This document shows, in pieces, positions 42,584-51,717 of a DNA stretch of 64,000 nucleotides. A model generated the notes under the pieces. It made no database searches, had not been told where the DNA came from, and saw only the letters and a program-made list of their open reading frames with translations. The DNA comes from JAVSMW01 sp032027005 (GTDB lineage: Bacteria > Bacillota > Thermincolia > Thermincolales > UBA2595), in NCBI GenBank assembly GCA_032027005.1, contig JAVSMW010000016.1, positions 41,828-105,827 of the forward strand, read 5' to 3'. A program made the position numbers and the translations under genes. How positions within the stretch are numbered: the stretch's first letter is position 1; every line of letters begins with the position of its first letter.

Positions 42584-45181
42584 TTAACCCTCTTTATTAA
42601 AACTGAGCCCCATTTCATGCTGACTCAGTGTCACAACATCTTTTGAGGCCAGTTCACCCTTTACTATCATTCTGCTAAGCGGAGTCTCCACCTCCTGTTG
42701 AATCAGCCGTTTTAACGGCCGGGCACCATAAGCAGGTTCATATCCTTTTTGCGCCAAGTATTCCACAGCCTTATCATCCCAAGTTAGTTTAACCCCGGTA
42801 CCGGTGTAAAGCCTGGCATTCAGCCCTGCCAAAAGCAATCCGGCAATATTTCGCACCTGCACCTGGCTGAGAGCGTGGAAGACCACAATTTCATCAACCC
42901 TGTTCAGAAATTCCGGCCGGAAATGCTGCCGCAAGACCCCCATCACTTCGGATTTCATATGCTCATAATCCCCGTCACGTTCCTGTTGGGCTAGAATTTC
43001 GTGGCTCCCCAGGTTAGAAGTCATTATCACAACAGTATTTTGAAAATTTACCGTCCGCCCTTGTCCGTCAGTCAGCCTGCCATCTTCCAACAATTGCAGC
43101 AATATGTTGAAGACATCATGATGGGCCTTTTCGATTTCATCCAGCAGAATTACCGAATAAGGCTTCCGCCTGACAGCCTCAGTAAGTTGCCCGCCTTCTT
43201 CATATCCCACATAACCCGGCGGGGCCCCGATTAATCTGGACACAGAATATTTCTCCATATATTCGGACATATCAAGCCTGACTATGTTCCGTTCATCATC
43301 AAACAAAGCCTGGGCCAAAGCCCTGGCCAGCTCTGTTTTACCTACCCCGGTTGGCCCCAGGAAAATAAAGCTGCCGATCGGCCTATTCGGATCCTTGATC
43401 CCGGCTCGGGCCCGCAACACGGCGTCAGCGACAGCCCTGACCGCATCATTCTGACCGAAAACCCGCTTGTGCAGTACATCATCCAGGTGAATAAGCTTTT
43501 CTTTTTCACCTTCCATCAATTTACTCACAGGAACTCCGGTCCAACGGCTGACAACCCGGGCCACATCTTCTTCATCAACTTCTTCTTTCAGGAGCATCCC
43601 GTGTTCTTGCTTCCCTTTAAGGGTTTCTTCCTGCTCTGCCAACTGCCGCTCCAGAGTGTCCAGGCGGCTGTACTTTAACTCTGCCAGGAGATTCAAGTCA
43701 TAGGCCCTTTCAGCTTTTTCCATGGCCTGACGGGTTTCTTCAATCTCTTTTTTAAGCTGCCGCACCCGGGATATGACCTGTTTTTCCACCTGCCACTGGG
43801 CTTTCATAGAATCAGCTTCTCCTCTCAGTTCAGAGAGCTGTTCTTTAATCCTGCTCAGCCGTTCTTCAGAAGCAGAATCTTTTTCTTTGCCCAGGGCAGC
43901 CTCTTCAATTTCCAACTGCATGATGCGCCTGGTAATCTCATCCAGTTCAGCAGGCATACTGTCAATCTCTGTACGCAGCCTGGCTGCCGCTTCATCCATC
44001 AGATCAATGGCCTTGTCCGGCAGGAAGCGATCCGAAATATACCGGTCAGATAACATGGCTGCAGCTACTATTGCTCTGTCCTGGATGCGCACCCCGTGGT
44101 GAACTTCATACCGTTCCTTCAGACCCCGTAAAATCGAAACCGTATCTTCCACAGAAGGGGGGTTAACTACAATGGGCTGAAAACGCCTCTCCAGGGCAGC
44201 GTCTTTCTCCACATGCTTGCGATATTCATCGAGTGTCGTGGCCCCGATGGTCCGCAGTTCTCCCCTGGCTAACATCGGCTTCAGCAGGTTCCCGGCATCC
44301 ATGGCTCCTTCAGCAGCACCTGCACCAACCACAGTGTGCAGCTCATCGATAAAGAGGATAATGCGGCCATCAGATAGCTGAATCTCCTTCAACACTGCTT
44401 TGAGCCTTTCTTCAAATTCTCCCCTGAATTTAGCACCGGCAACCAAAGCCCCCATGTCCAATTCAATTAACTGCTTGTTTTTTAACCCTTCAGGTACATC
44501 GCCGGCGACAATACGGCGGGCTAACCCTTCTACAATAGCTGTTTTACCAACACCGGGTTCGCCAATCAGAACCGGATTGTTCTTCGTACGCCGGGAAAGA
44601 ATCTCTATAACTCTTCTGATTTCTTCGTCCCGTCCAATAACCGGGTCAAGTTTACCATCGGCGGCCAATTTAGTCAAGTCACGGCCATATCTCTCCAGGG
44701 ATTCATATGTTTCTTCCGGATTTTCACCAGTCACCCGTTGGTTGCCCCTTATTGCTCTCAATGAGGCTAATAATACCTCCCGGGACAAACCGGCTTTACG
44801 GAGGACATCAATTGTTTCCGCTTCCCCCTCCTGCATCAGGGCTAATAACAAATGTTCTATACTGACATAGTCATCCTTCATGTCCCGGGCTTCTTTTTCG
44901 GCCCGGGCCAATGCTCTGGCCAACCCCGTGCCTAAGTGCAGTGAGCTTTCATATCCGGTTACCGCCGGTATCTTGCTCAGCAGATTTTCAATTTGTCCTG
45001 CAAATATTCCGGTATTCACCCCGGCATGTTCCAGTAGTCGGGCAGTCATCCCGCCTTCCTGGTTTAACAGAGCCTGTAACAAATGCTTGCCCGTAATTTC
45101 CTGATGATGCCGTTCGGCAGCCAGCTGCTGTGCGGCGGCCAGTGCCTCCCTGGATTTTTGGGTATAATGGTTAATGTCCAT
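42584..45181 (-). CDS. clpB: Disaggregase ClpB
   Basis: The 865-residue protein has the ClpN double repeat, AAA-1 (GEPGVGKTAIVEGLARRI), a long coiled-coil middle domain (about residues 405-525) that distinguishes ClpB from ClpC, and AAA-2 (GPTGVGKTELARAL). It lacks the ClpP-binding loop. ClpB works with DnaK to rescue aggregates, and dnaK and a J-protein lie directly upstream, so this segment encodes most of a disaggregation machine. Confidence 0.97.
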   Translation of the reverse strand: MDINHYTQKSREALAAAQQLAAERHHQEITGKHLLQALLNQEGGMTARLLEHAGVNTGIFAGQIENLLSKIPAVTGYESSLHLGTGLARALARAEKEARDMKDDYVSIEHLLLALMQEGEAETIDVLRKAGLSREVLLASLRAIRGNQRVTGENPEETYESLERYGRDLTKLAADGKLDPVIGRDEEIRRVIEILSRRTKNNPVLIGEPGVGKTAIVEGLARRIVAGDVPEGLKNKQLIELDMGALVAGAKFRGEFEERLKAVLKEIQLSDGRIILFIDELHTVVGAGAAEGAMDAGNLLKPMLARGELRTIGATTLDEYRKHVEKDAALERRFQPIVVNPPSVEDTVSILRGLKERYEVHHGVRIQDRAIVAAAMLSDRYISDRFLPDKAIDLMDEAAARLRTEIDSMPAELDEITRRIMQLEIEEAALGKEKDSASEERLSRIKEQLSELRGEADSMKAQWQVEKQVISRVRQLKKEIEETRQAMEKAERAYDLNLLAELKYSRLDTLERQLAEQEETLKGKQEHGMLLKEEVDEEDVARVVSRWTGVPVSKLMEGEKEKLIHLDDVLHKRVFGQNDAVRAVADAVLRARAGIKDPNRPIGSFIFLGPTGVGKTELARALAQALFDDERNIVRLDMSEYMEKYSVSRLIGAPPGYVGYEEGGQLTEAVRRKPYSVILLDEIEKAHHDVFNILLQLLEDGRLTDGQGRTVNFQNTVVIMTSNLGSHEILAQQERDGDYEHMKSEVMGVLRQHFRPEFLNRVDEIVVFHALSQVQVRNIAGLLLAGLNARLYTGTGVKLTWDDKAVEYLAQKGYEPAYGARPLKRLIQQEVETPLSRMIVKGELASKDVVTLSQHEMGLSFNKEG

Positions 45182-45243
45182 ACCGTACCCCGGATGTTCC
45201 TATAACCACCCGGGACTTCACCTCCGTTTTTGGGTTGCTGTTT

Positions 45244-46155
45244 CTATCTGGTGTTAACTCCACCATTCCTGATGGCAGCTAATCTGGAATATAATTCTTG
45301 TTCTTCCGATGTCATCTGTGCCGGAATATCTATTCTCAGCCTGACATATTCATCGCCGCGACCGTTTTTTGTCGGCAGCCCCTTGCCCCGCAGCCTCAGG
45401 CGTTTTCCGGAACGAGTCCCGGCCGGTACTTTCATCTTCACGGAGCCGTCTAAAGTCGGTACAGTCACTTCATCTCCCAATACAGCCTGGTCCGGCATCA
45501 GCGTGATTTCAGTTTCCAAATCGTCTTCCAACACCCTGAATATGGGATGTGGGGCAATATTTATTTTCAAATACAGATCACCGCGACTGCCGCCCCGTAA
45601 CCCCTCACCACCCTGACCTTTCAGGCGGATACGGCTTCCCGGGCGCACGCCAGATGGAACTTTTACCGTCAGGACCTCACCCGTTGACATCTCAAAACTC
45701 TTTTCTGAGCCGTGAAAAGCTTCTTCCAGGGTAATCTCAATCTCTGCTTCCACATCCCGACCGCGAACCTCGTAATGTCCTGCGCCGGAAGTGCGGGTGA
45801 AAGGACCGCCTCTGCCAAAAAGCATTTCAAAAAATTCACTGAATCCACTGTCCGCACTGCCTGTTTCAGTATAGAACCGAAAACCCTCAGTGCCGGGAGG
45901 GGGCTGGAAATCCTGACCGTCACGCCAGGCGCCGCCTAATCGGTCGTATTTGGCCCGTTTCTCAGCATCACTTAACACTTCATAAGCCTCATTGATTTGC
46001 TTGAATTTTTCTTCAGCGGTTTCCTTTTCCTTCCCCTGATGCATGTCAGGATGCCATTGCCGGGCCAATTTGCGGTACGCCGTTTTGATTTCTTTATCTG
46101 ACGCCTCCCTGCTGACACCGAGGATTTCATAATAATCCTGATATTTAACGCCCAT
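45244..46155 (-). CDS. DnaJ-class co-chaperone without zinc finger (CbpA-like)
   Basis: The 303-residue protein has a J domain with the HPD motif (KLARQWHPDMHQG, about residues 28-40), a G/F-rich linker, and two C-terminal substrate-binding beta domains (GSRIRLKGQGGEGLRGGSRG, then VTVPTLDGSVKMKVPAGT). The cysteine-rich zinc region of classical DnaJ is absent, so it is a class B/CbpA type. It probably drives DnaK ATPase for the ClpB partner next door. Confidence 0.94.
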   Translation of the reverse strand: MGVKYQDYYEILGVSREASDKEIKTAYRKLARQWHPDMHQGKEKETAEEKFKQINEAYEVLSDAEKRAKYDRLGGAWRDGQDFQPPPGTEGFRFYTETGSADSGFSEFFEMLFGRGGPFTRTSGAGHYEVRGRDVEAEIEITLEEAFHGSEKSFEMSTGEVLTVKVPSGVRPGSRIRLKGQGGEGLRGGSRGDLYLKINIAPHPIFRVLEDDLETEITLMPDQAVLGDEVTVPTLDGSVKMKVPAGTRSGKRLRLRGKGLPTKNGRGDEYVRLRIDIPAQMTSEEQELYSRLAAIRNGGVNTR

Positions 46156-46251
46156 AAGTCCTCTTCACCCGCCTTTCTGCTCCCTGAAGACCCTATAATT
46201 AGTCATCGGATCAACTGAGTTCTTAGCGTATAGTTTAATGTTTCTTCCAGT

Positions 46252-48153
46252 TTACTTAACTTCAAATTCAGCATCTATAACGTCATTATCACCGCCTGTA
46301 CTGCCGGCACATCCGTCGGCGGCACAACCTGTTTGCCGATAAGCCTCTTCTCCTGACTGGCGGCCCACCGCCTGGGTTAGGGCATGCATCGCTTGCTGTA
46401 AATCCCCGTGCAGGGAGCGAATCTTATCCACAGGTGCATTTTCTTTTAGTGAATTTCTAAGATTATTGATCAGCTCTTCAACCCGGGCTTTTTCCTGAAG
46501 CGGTGCTTTATCACCAAAATCCTTTAACTGCCTTTCAGCCTGATAGACCAAAGTATCCGTTTCGTTCCTAACCTCCGCTGCTTCTCTCCGTTTTTTATCC
46601 TCGGCAGAGTTTGCTTCTGCTTCTGTTACCATCCGGTCAATTTCACCTTTGTCCAGAGTGGTTGAACCGCTGATGGTAATAGTCTGTTCTTTGCCTGTAC
46701 CCTTGTCCTTGGCACTAACCTTCAAAATACCGTTAGCATCAATATCAAAAGTAACTTCTATTTGGGGAATACCGCGAGGCGCCGCCGGAATTCCTTCCAG
46801 CTTGAACTGACCTAAAGTCCGGTTATCTCCCGCCATTTCACGTTCACCCTGGAGAACATGAATATCAACAGCTGACTGACCATCTTCCGCAGTGCTGAAA
46901 ATCTCGCTGCGGCGTGCGGGAATTGTTGTATTCCTTGCGATAATCTTGGTCATCACACCACCCATAGTCTCTACACCCAATGATAATGGTGTTACATCAA
47001 GCAACAGTACATCTTTGACTTCCCCGGCCAGCACGCCCGCCTGGATGGCAGCCCCGCAGGCCACAACTTCATCGGGATTGACGCCCTGGTGCGGTTCTTT
47101 TCCCGTCAACTGCCGAACTAATGCCTGCACCGCCGGGATACGGATAGAACCACCTACCAGAATTACTTCATCAATATCTTTTTCCGTCAATTTAGCATCA
47201 GCCAAAGCTGCCTCCACCGGACCACGGCAACGCTCTACAAGATGGCGGGTCAGGTCATCGAATTTAGCCCTGGTTATTTTCATGTCCAGGTGCTTCGGCC
47301 CTGCCGCATCAGCTGTTACAAAGGGGAGATTGATTTGGGTTTCCATTGTTGTAGAAAGCTCCACCTTGGCCTTTTCCGCGGCCTCGGTCAATCTCTGCAG
47401 GGCCTGTTTATCAAGCCGCAAATCTATCCCAAAATCCTTTTTAAACTCTTCAGCCATCCAGTCAACCAACACTTTATCAAAATTGTCTCCGCCCAAGTGG
47501 GTGTCACCGTTAGTTGACTTGACTTCAAACACCCCATCTCCCACCTCCAGTACGGATACGTCAAAGGTCCCACCACCCAAATCAAATACCATGATGGTTT
47601 GGTTGGTCTTTTTATCTAACCCGTAAGCCAAAGCTGCGGCAGTTGGTTCATTGATAATTCGGAGTACATTAAGTCCGGCAATTTTTCCAGCATCCTTGGT
47701 AGCCTGTCTTTGGGCATCATTAAAATAGGCCGGTACCGTAATTACCGCATCTGTAATTTTTTCACCTAAGAATTTCGACGCATCATCTACGAGTTTCCTC
47801 AACACCGCAGCCGAAATTTCTTCAGGAGCGTATAATTTGCCACGAATATCAAACTTTACAGCATCATTGGTCCCAGTTACTACTTTATAAGGCACCAGAT
47901 TACGCTCATCAGCCACCTCAGAGTACCTGCGCCCGATGAAGCGTTTCACGGAATATAGCGTGTTCTCCGGATTAAGGACCGACTGGCGCCTGGCAACCTG
48001 CCCAACGAGCCTTTCGCCATCATTTTTAAAAGCCACCACCGACGGGGTGGTCCGTCCACCCTCTGTATTTACCACAACGGTAGGTTTGCCGCCCTCCATA
48101 ACTGCCACAACCGAGTTAGTAGTACCCAAATCAATACCTACTGTTTTACCCAT
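46252..48153 (-). CDS. dnaK: Hsp70 chaperone DnaK
   Basis: The 633-residue protein starts MGKTVGIDLGTTNSVVAVME and has the nucleotide-binding domain (phosphate loop IMVFDLGGGTFDVSVLEV) and the substrate-binding domain (VTPLSLGVETMGG). The tail is short, with a cysteine-containing segment (TGCAADGCAG) before IDAEFEVK. It follows ctsR by 47 bp. There is no CIRCE element before it and no grpE or hrcA nearby, so CtsR rather than HrcA is the likely regulator. A second, HrcA-type dnaK locus may exist elsewhere. Confidence 0.96.
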   Translation of the reverse strand: MGKTVGIDLGTTNSVVAVMEGGKPTVVVNTEGGRTTPSVVAFKNDGERLVGQVARRQSVLNPENTLYSVKRFIGRRYSEVADERNLVPYKVVTGTNDAVKFDIRGKLYAPEEISAAVLRKLVDDASKFLGEKITDAVITVPAYFNDAQRQATKDAGKIAGLNVLRIINEPTAAALAYGLDKKTNQTIMVFDLGGGTFDVSVLEVGDGVFEVKSTNGDTHLGGDNFDKVLVDWMAEEFKKDFGIDLRLDKQALQRLTEAAEKAKVELSTTMETQINLPFVTADAAGPKHLDMKITRAKFDDLTRHLVERCRGPVEAALADAKLTEKDIDEVILVGGSIRIPAVQALVRQLTGKEPHQGVNPDEVVACGAAIQAGVLAGEVKDVLLLDVTPLSLGVETMGGVMTKIIARNTTIPARRSEIFSTAEDGQSAVDIHVLQGEREMAGDNRTLGQFKLEGIPAAPRGIPQIEVTFDIDANGILKVSAKDKGTGKEQTITISGSTTLDKGEIDRMVTEAEANSAEDKKRREAAEVRNETDTLVYQAERQLKDFGDKAPLQEKARVEELINNLRNSLKENAPVDKIRSLHGDLQQAMHALTQAVGRQSGEEAYRQTGCAADGCAGSTGGDNDVIDAEFEVK

Positions 48154-48200
48154 GACTATAACCTCCTTTACGTCAATTTTTTATTCCCAGTTTTGTTGTA

Positions 48201-48668
48201 CTACCTGCCATGTCTTAACAATGCAATTAGCATTGCTTTAAGTACAGCCGCCCGCTTACTTCCTGTTTCATGTGTTTGATCGCCTTCTTCGATTATTTCA
48301 ACAACATTCTGCATCATTTGTGCTTCTCTTTTGCTGATTAAATCTTCTTCATATAAATAACTGATTAAGCTGACCGCCTCCCTTAAGCTGACCTGTTCTC
48401 CTATCCTGTCATACACGATATCAAGTATGTCTTCCGAATCTTCGAGCGGCACCCTGATAACCCTGATAAATCCGCCGCCTCCACGCCGGGTTTCAATAAT
48501 ATAACCACGATTGAAAGAAAACCTGGTACTAAGCACGTAGTTAATTTGTGACGGCACACACCGAAATTTTTCGGCCAGTTCATTGCGTCTGAGAATCACG
48601 ATCCCACCTGTACTTTGATTCAACCTGGCCTTAATATAGTCTTCAATTATGTCTGTAATGTTTGGCAT
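48201..48668 (-). CDS. ctsR: Class III heat-shock repressor CtsR
   Basis: The 155-residue protein has a winged helix domain with a glycine-rich wing (IETRRGGGGFIRVIRV, about residues 59-74) that sits in the minor groove of the operator, and a C-terminal dimer/McsB-sensing domain. It represses its own operon. A GGTCA direct-repeat operator lies 24-40 bp before the start, immediately after the promoter. Confidence 0.96.
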   Translation of the reverse strand: MPNITDIIEDYIKARLNQSTGGIVILRRNELAEKFRCVPSQINYVLSTRFSFNRGYIIETRRGGGGFIRVIRVPLEDSEDILDIVYDRIGEQVSLREAVSLISYLYEEDLISKREAQMMQNVVEIIEEGDQTHETGSKRAAVLKAMLIALLRHGR

Positions 48669-48691
48669 ACTCGACCTCCCCCCAAAGTCTT

Positions 48692-48747
48692 TTTGACCTT
48701 TCCTGACCTTTAATATATTATATACATATTTTGGCTCTCATATTCAA
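48692..48747 (-). promoter_or_regulatory. ctsR operon promoter and CtsR operator
   Basis: On the minus strand TTGAAT (48742-48747), 17 bp, TATATA (48719-48724) form a sigma-A-type promoter. About 10 bp later the direct repeat GGTCAGG-AAA-GGTCAAA (48692-48708) fits the known CtsR consensus GGTCAAA-NAN-GGTCAAA. Binding there would block initiation of the whole chaperone operon. Confidence 0.85.
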
Positions 48748-48888
48748 GGATGATTTATCGCCTCTTATCTCGATTGTCCGATAATATTCCGTATTATATC
48801 CATAAATCGCACTTACTCACTATCTTACTATTTATTTCGTCGATTATAATTCCAATTAGTATATTTTTATGGTCTCATTTATATGTTT

Positions 48889-48937
48889 GGTCAAAATGTA
48901 TACTTGCTTTACCCTGACCTTTAGACCTTTATTGACC
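48889..48937. promoter_or_regulatory. Second cluster of CtsR-like heptamers
   Basis: On the minus strand three heptamer-like units in a row (GGTCAAT, GGTCTAA, GGTCAGG, at 48914-48937) occur, with one GGTCAAA on the plus strand at 48889-48895. The cluster lies in the 413-bp divergent gap, about 145 bp before the plus-strand radical SAM gene. Its rightmost TTGACC could serve as the -35 of a plus-strand promoter. Confidence 0.55.
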
Positions 48938-49081
48938 ATTTAGTAAGCAGAAAAATTATCTTCAAATAAATCCTTTTTTGTGGTAAAATGTAAATACGTC
49001 TGAATAATACAAATTTTTGGCAAATAACAATATTAATCCGGTAACTCTTATCAATAGTGTTAACGGAAAAGGGGAAATTAT

Positions 49082-50860
49082 ATGCTCCAACTATTCCGCA
49101 AAGATTTGGTCTTTCTTCATGCACCAAGTGTGTATGATTTCCGTAAAGACACCACCATGTTCGGTCCCATCAGTGATGTTGTCCCTTCATCTCCTACCTT
49201 CGAAATGTACCCACTGGGAATCACCAGCATTGCTGAAACTCTGGAACAAAGTGGTTTTAACGTCCAAATCGTGAATGTTGCCTACCAAATGCTGTCTAAC
49301 AAGAATTATGATGCTGAAAAAGTTATCGCAAGTTTAAAACCCATCGCTTTCGGTATTGACTTACACTGGCTGCCTCACGTTCACGGCAGTATTGAGCTGG
49401 CCAAAATATGTAAAAAATATCATCCTGATACACCTGTTATATTTGGCGGCTTATCATCATCATATTATCACGAAGAGCTTATCAATTTCCCCTTCGTTGA
49501 CTTTGTTGTACGGGGTGACAGCACTGAACAACCGATGCTGCAGCTGATGCGTGCTTTACGCTACAAGCAGCCTTTCGATCAGATCCCTAACCTCACATGG
49601 AAAAAGTCTGATGGTTCTCCTGTCATCAACCCGCTGACTCATGTACCTTCAAACATCGATTATGTCTCAGTGCCGTGCTACAGCTATGTGGTACGGTCAG
49701 TGTTTAAATATGCTAACCTGCAAAATACAGTTCCATACTTGGACTGGCTGAAATACCCAATTACCGCTATCTTAACCGCCCGGGGCTGCACTCAAAACTG
49801 CTCCATTTGCGGTGGATCAAAATTTGCCTACAAAACAGTCTGTAACAGGGATGAACCTGCATATAGATCCCCTCAGTCACTCATTGAAGATATCCGGCTT
49901 ATCCAAAAGCTCGGCCGGGCACCAATTTTTGTGCTCCATGACCTCAGACAAGGCGGTGAAGAATACGTAAATGAGTTCTTCCGGCTACTAAAGCAGGAAA
50001 ATCTTCAAAACGAATTAATTATTGAACTCTTCTGGGAAGCCGATGACGCGTATTTTGCCAAAATCGCCGATGCCGTACCTAAATTCAGCCTGGAAATGAC
50101 TCTGGAGACACATATTGAGTCAATCCGTAACATGAACGGAAAATTTGCGTGTACCAATGAACAGATTGAAAATACCATTGCCTCAGCATTTAAATATGGC
50201 TGTCGTAAAATTGATATCTTCTTCATGACGGGAATCCCTAAGCAAACTTACGACCAAGCTTTAGAGTCTATTGACTACTGTCGGCATTTGCTGGAGAAGT
50301 TTAATGGCGACAGGCGGTTAGCATTATTTATTGCCCCTTTAGCACCATTCCTTGACCCCGGCTGCCTGGCTTTCGAGTACCCGGACAAATTCGGTTACAA
50401 GAAATTTTGCCATACGTTAATGGACCACTACCATGCCCTGACCAAGCCTAGCTGGAAACATATTCTAAGCTTTGAAACAGACGGCATGACGCGGGACGAA
50501 ATAGTCAGATCAACCTATGATGCCGCATTAAAACTGAACGCTTTAAAACATGAGTTCAATCTGATTGATACTGACCTTTATAAGCAAATAGAGTTCAGGA
50601 TTCATAGTGCCGTCCAGGTTATGGATGAAATTGACCGGATAATTCTCATCGATGACGAAGCCGAGAAGCAAAGGGAACTCAGGGAACTTAAATTGAAGGT
50701 CGAAGAAATTAACCGGCATACAATCTGTGGTAAAGACGAACTTAAGTGGCCCATCAGCCAGCGTTTTGGCAATTTTGTCTCCCTGTCATCGGTTTTTCTG
50801 AGACTGTTTTTCACTGAACTAAGGCTTTTCTTTTATCGATTTAAACTTTTCTTCAAATAA
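49082..50860 (+). CDS. B12-binding-domain radical SAM protein
   Basis: The 592-residue protein has an N-terminal cobalamin-binding-type domain (residues 1-170, with VIFGGLSSSYYHEELINFP) and a radical SAM core with the cluster motif RGCTQNCSICGGSKF (C-X3-C-X2-C, about residues 233-247). Later strands (FMTGIPKQT) fit the barrel. A GGGGAAATTAT ribosome binding site precedes the ATG. The N-domain lacks an obvious DxHxxG motif, so B12 binding is unproven. Substrate unknown. It is divergent from ctsR and ends in its own terminator. Confidence 0.9.
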   Translation: MLQLFRKDLVFLHAPSVYDFRKDTTMFGPISDVVPSSPTFEMYPLGITSIAETLEQSGFNVQIVNVAYQMLSNKNYDAEKVIASLKPIAFGIDLHWLPHVHGSIELAKICKKYHPDTPVIFGGLSSSYYHEELINFPFVDFVVRGDSTEQPMLQLMRALRYKQPFDQIPNLTWKKSDGSPVINPLTHVPSNIDYVSVPCYSYVVRSVFKYANLQNTVPYLDWLKYPITAILTARGCTQNCSICGGSKFAYKTVCNRDEPAYRSPQSLIEDIRLIQKLGRAPIFVLHDLRQGGEEYVNEFFRLLKQENLQNELIIELFWEADDAYFAKIADAVPKFSLEMTLETHIESIRNMNGKFACTNEQIENTIASAFKYGCRKIDIFFMTGIPKQTYDQALESIDYCRHLLEKFNGDRRLALFIAPLAPFLDPGCLAFEYPDKFGYKKFCHTLMDHYHALTKPSWKHILSFETDGMTRDEIVRSTYDAALKLNALKHEFNLIDTDLYKQIEFRIHSAVQVMDEIDRIILIDDEAEKQRELRELKLKVEEINRHTICGKDELKWPISQRFGNFVSLSSVFLRLFFTELRLFFYRFKLFFK

Positions 50861-50875
50861 GGTGCAATTTACAAA

Positions 50876-50907
50876 AATGAGACAAGTCATTCTTGCCTCA
50901 TTTTTTT
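50876..50907 (+). terminator. Terminator of the radical SAM gene
   Basis: AATGAG-CAAG pairs with CTTG-CTCATT and is followed by TTTTTTTATT, about 20 bp after the stop codon. Confidence 0.85.
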
Positions 50908-50961
50908 ATTTATTTATCCAGGCTTCTTTTCTATTTACTGGACAAATCTATTTATGATATA

Positions 50962-51174
50962 TTATTCAATTACCCCTGGATTGATTTTGTGATTCGCTTT
51001 CTTTCTGAGGATGTAAAATACCGTCTGATCGCTGGCTACTGTTGGTTCATGGCAACTTTGATGTTTCTCTGTAAGTACTTCATCTACTTCCCAACCCTGC
51101 CCAAAAAGTTTTCTAACTTGTTCCAAGGAAGCTGGCCTCCATGCATCTATTCGAACCTTAACAGTTTCTGACAT
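50962..51174 (-). CDS. Small protein of unknown function
   Basis: The ATG at 51172-51174 lies directly after AAGGAGGAATTAAG, a strong ribosome binding site, giving 70 residues starting MSETVKVRIDAWRPASLEQV. It is charged, with no membrane segment or recognised motif. It is the only coding region between the radical SAM gene and tRNA-Asn. The ribosome binding site is the main support. Confidence 0.65.
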   Translation of the reverse strand: MSETVKVRIDAWRPASLEQVRKLFGQGWEVDEVLTEKHQSCHEPTVASDQTVFYILRKKANHKINPGVIE

Positions 51175-51405
51175 CTTAATTCCTCCTTGCATTATTTTGT
51201 ATTAATATCTCTTTGGCTAATACCCAGTCACACATTTGGCAATGTACACATCTTTGGTATAGTTTGCAGTTATAAAAAAATCTCCCTTGCCCTATTATTA
51301 TTTCTGCATAAATATATCCATTCCTTTCGCTTCGCTCAAGGCACAAAACGTAATGAAATATATTGGCTTTGAGCTACTTTTATACTATTCTACAGCCATA
51401 GGGAT

Positions 51406-51406
51406 N
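51406..51406. other. Assembly gap (single N) in non-coding DNA
   Basis: It lies in a 355-bp stretch without a gene between a small gene and tRNA-Asn. No overlap or gene end is recognisable on either side, so the missing content is unknown. Confidence 0.7.
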
Positions 51407-51456
51407 GGATTTGAATAATCTTCTGGATTACTCATGCTACGGTTCTTTTTTTATGC

Positions 51457-51503
51457 AAAAAAACGGAGAGCACTAGAAAAAGTAAAACTTTTTCAGTGCC
51501 CTC
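51457..51503 (-). terminator. Terminator of tRNA-Asn
   Basis: GAGGGCACT-GAAAAAG pairs with CTTTTTC-AGTGCTCTC, followed on the minus strand by CGTTTTTTT. It starts 26 bp after the tRNA end. Confidence 0.9.
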
Positions 51504-51529
51504 GCGATTTGCCTGCCTTATTTTTAATA

Positions 51530-51604
51530 TGGCTCCCCGGGTAGGACTCGAACCTACAACCTACCGGTTAACAGCCGGGTGCTCCACCGTTGAGCTACCG
51601 AGGA
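51530..51604 (-). tRNA. tRNA-Asn (GTT)
   Basis: Cloverleaf with acceptor TCCTCGG, anticodon GTT in the loop CTGTTAA and T-arm GTAGGTTCGAGTCCTAC; CCA is encoded. It stands alone on this side of the chaperone operon. Confidence 0.95.
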
Positions 51605-51717
51605 ATGGGATCCAACAAAATTTATCTTATCATAAATTCTTTTGGTTTGCAAGGGTAAATACCTTGATTTTTACACTACAAGAGAGCAACCCCCTTATTC
51701 CTGTGGGTTTTTACTGT

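Noticed and set aside
48154..48200. CIRCE/HrcA operator before dnaK
   Set aside because: No TTAGCACTC-N9-GAGTGCTAA or close variant is present in the short ctsR-dnaK gap.
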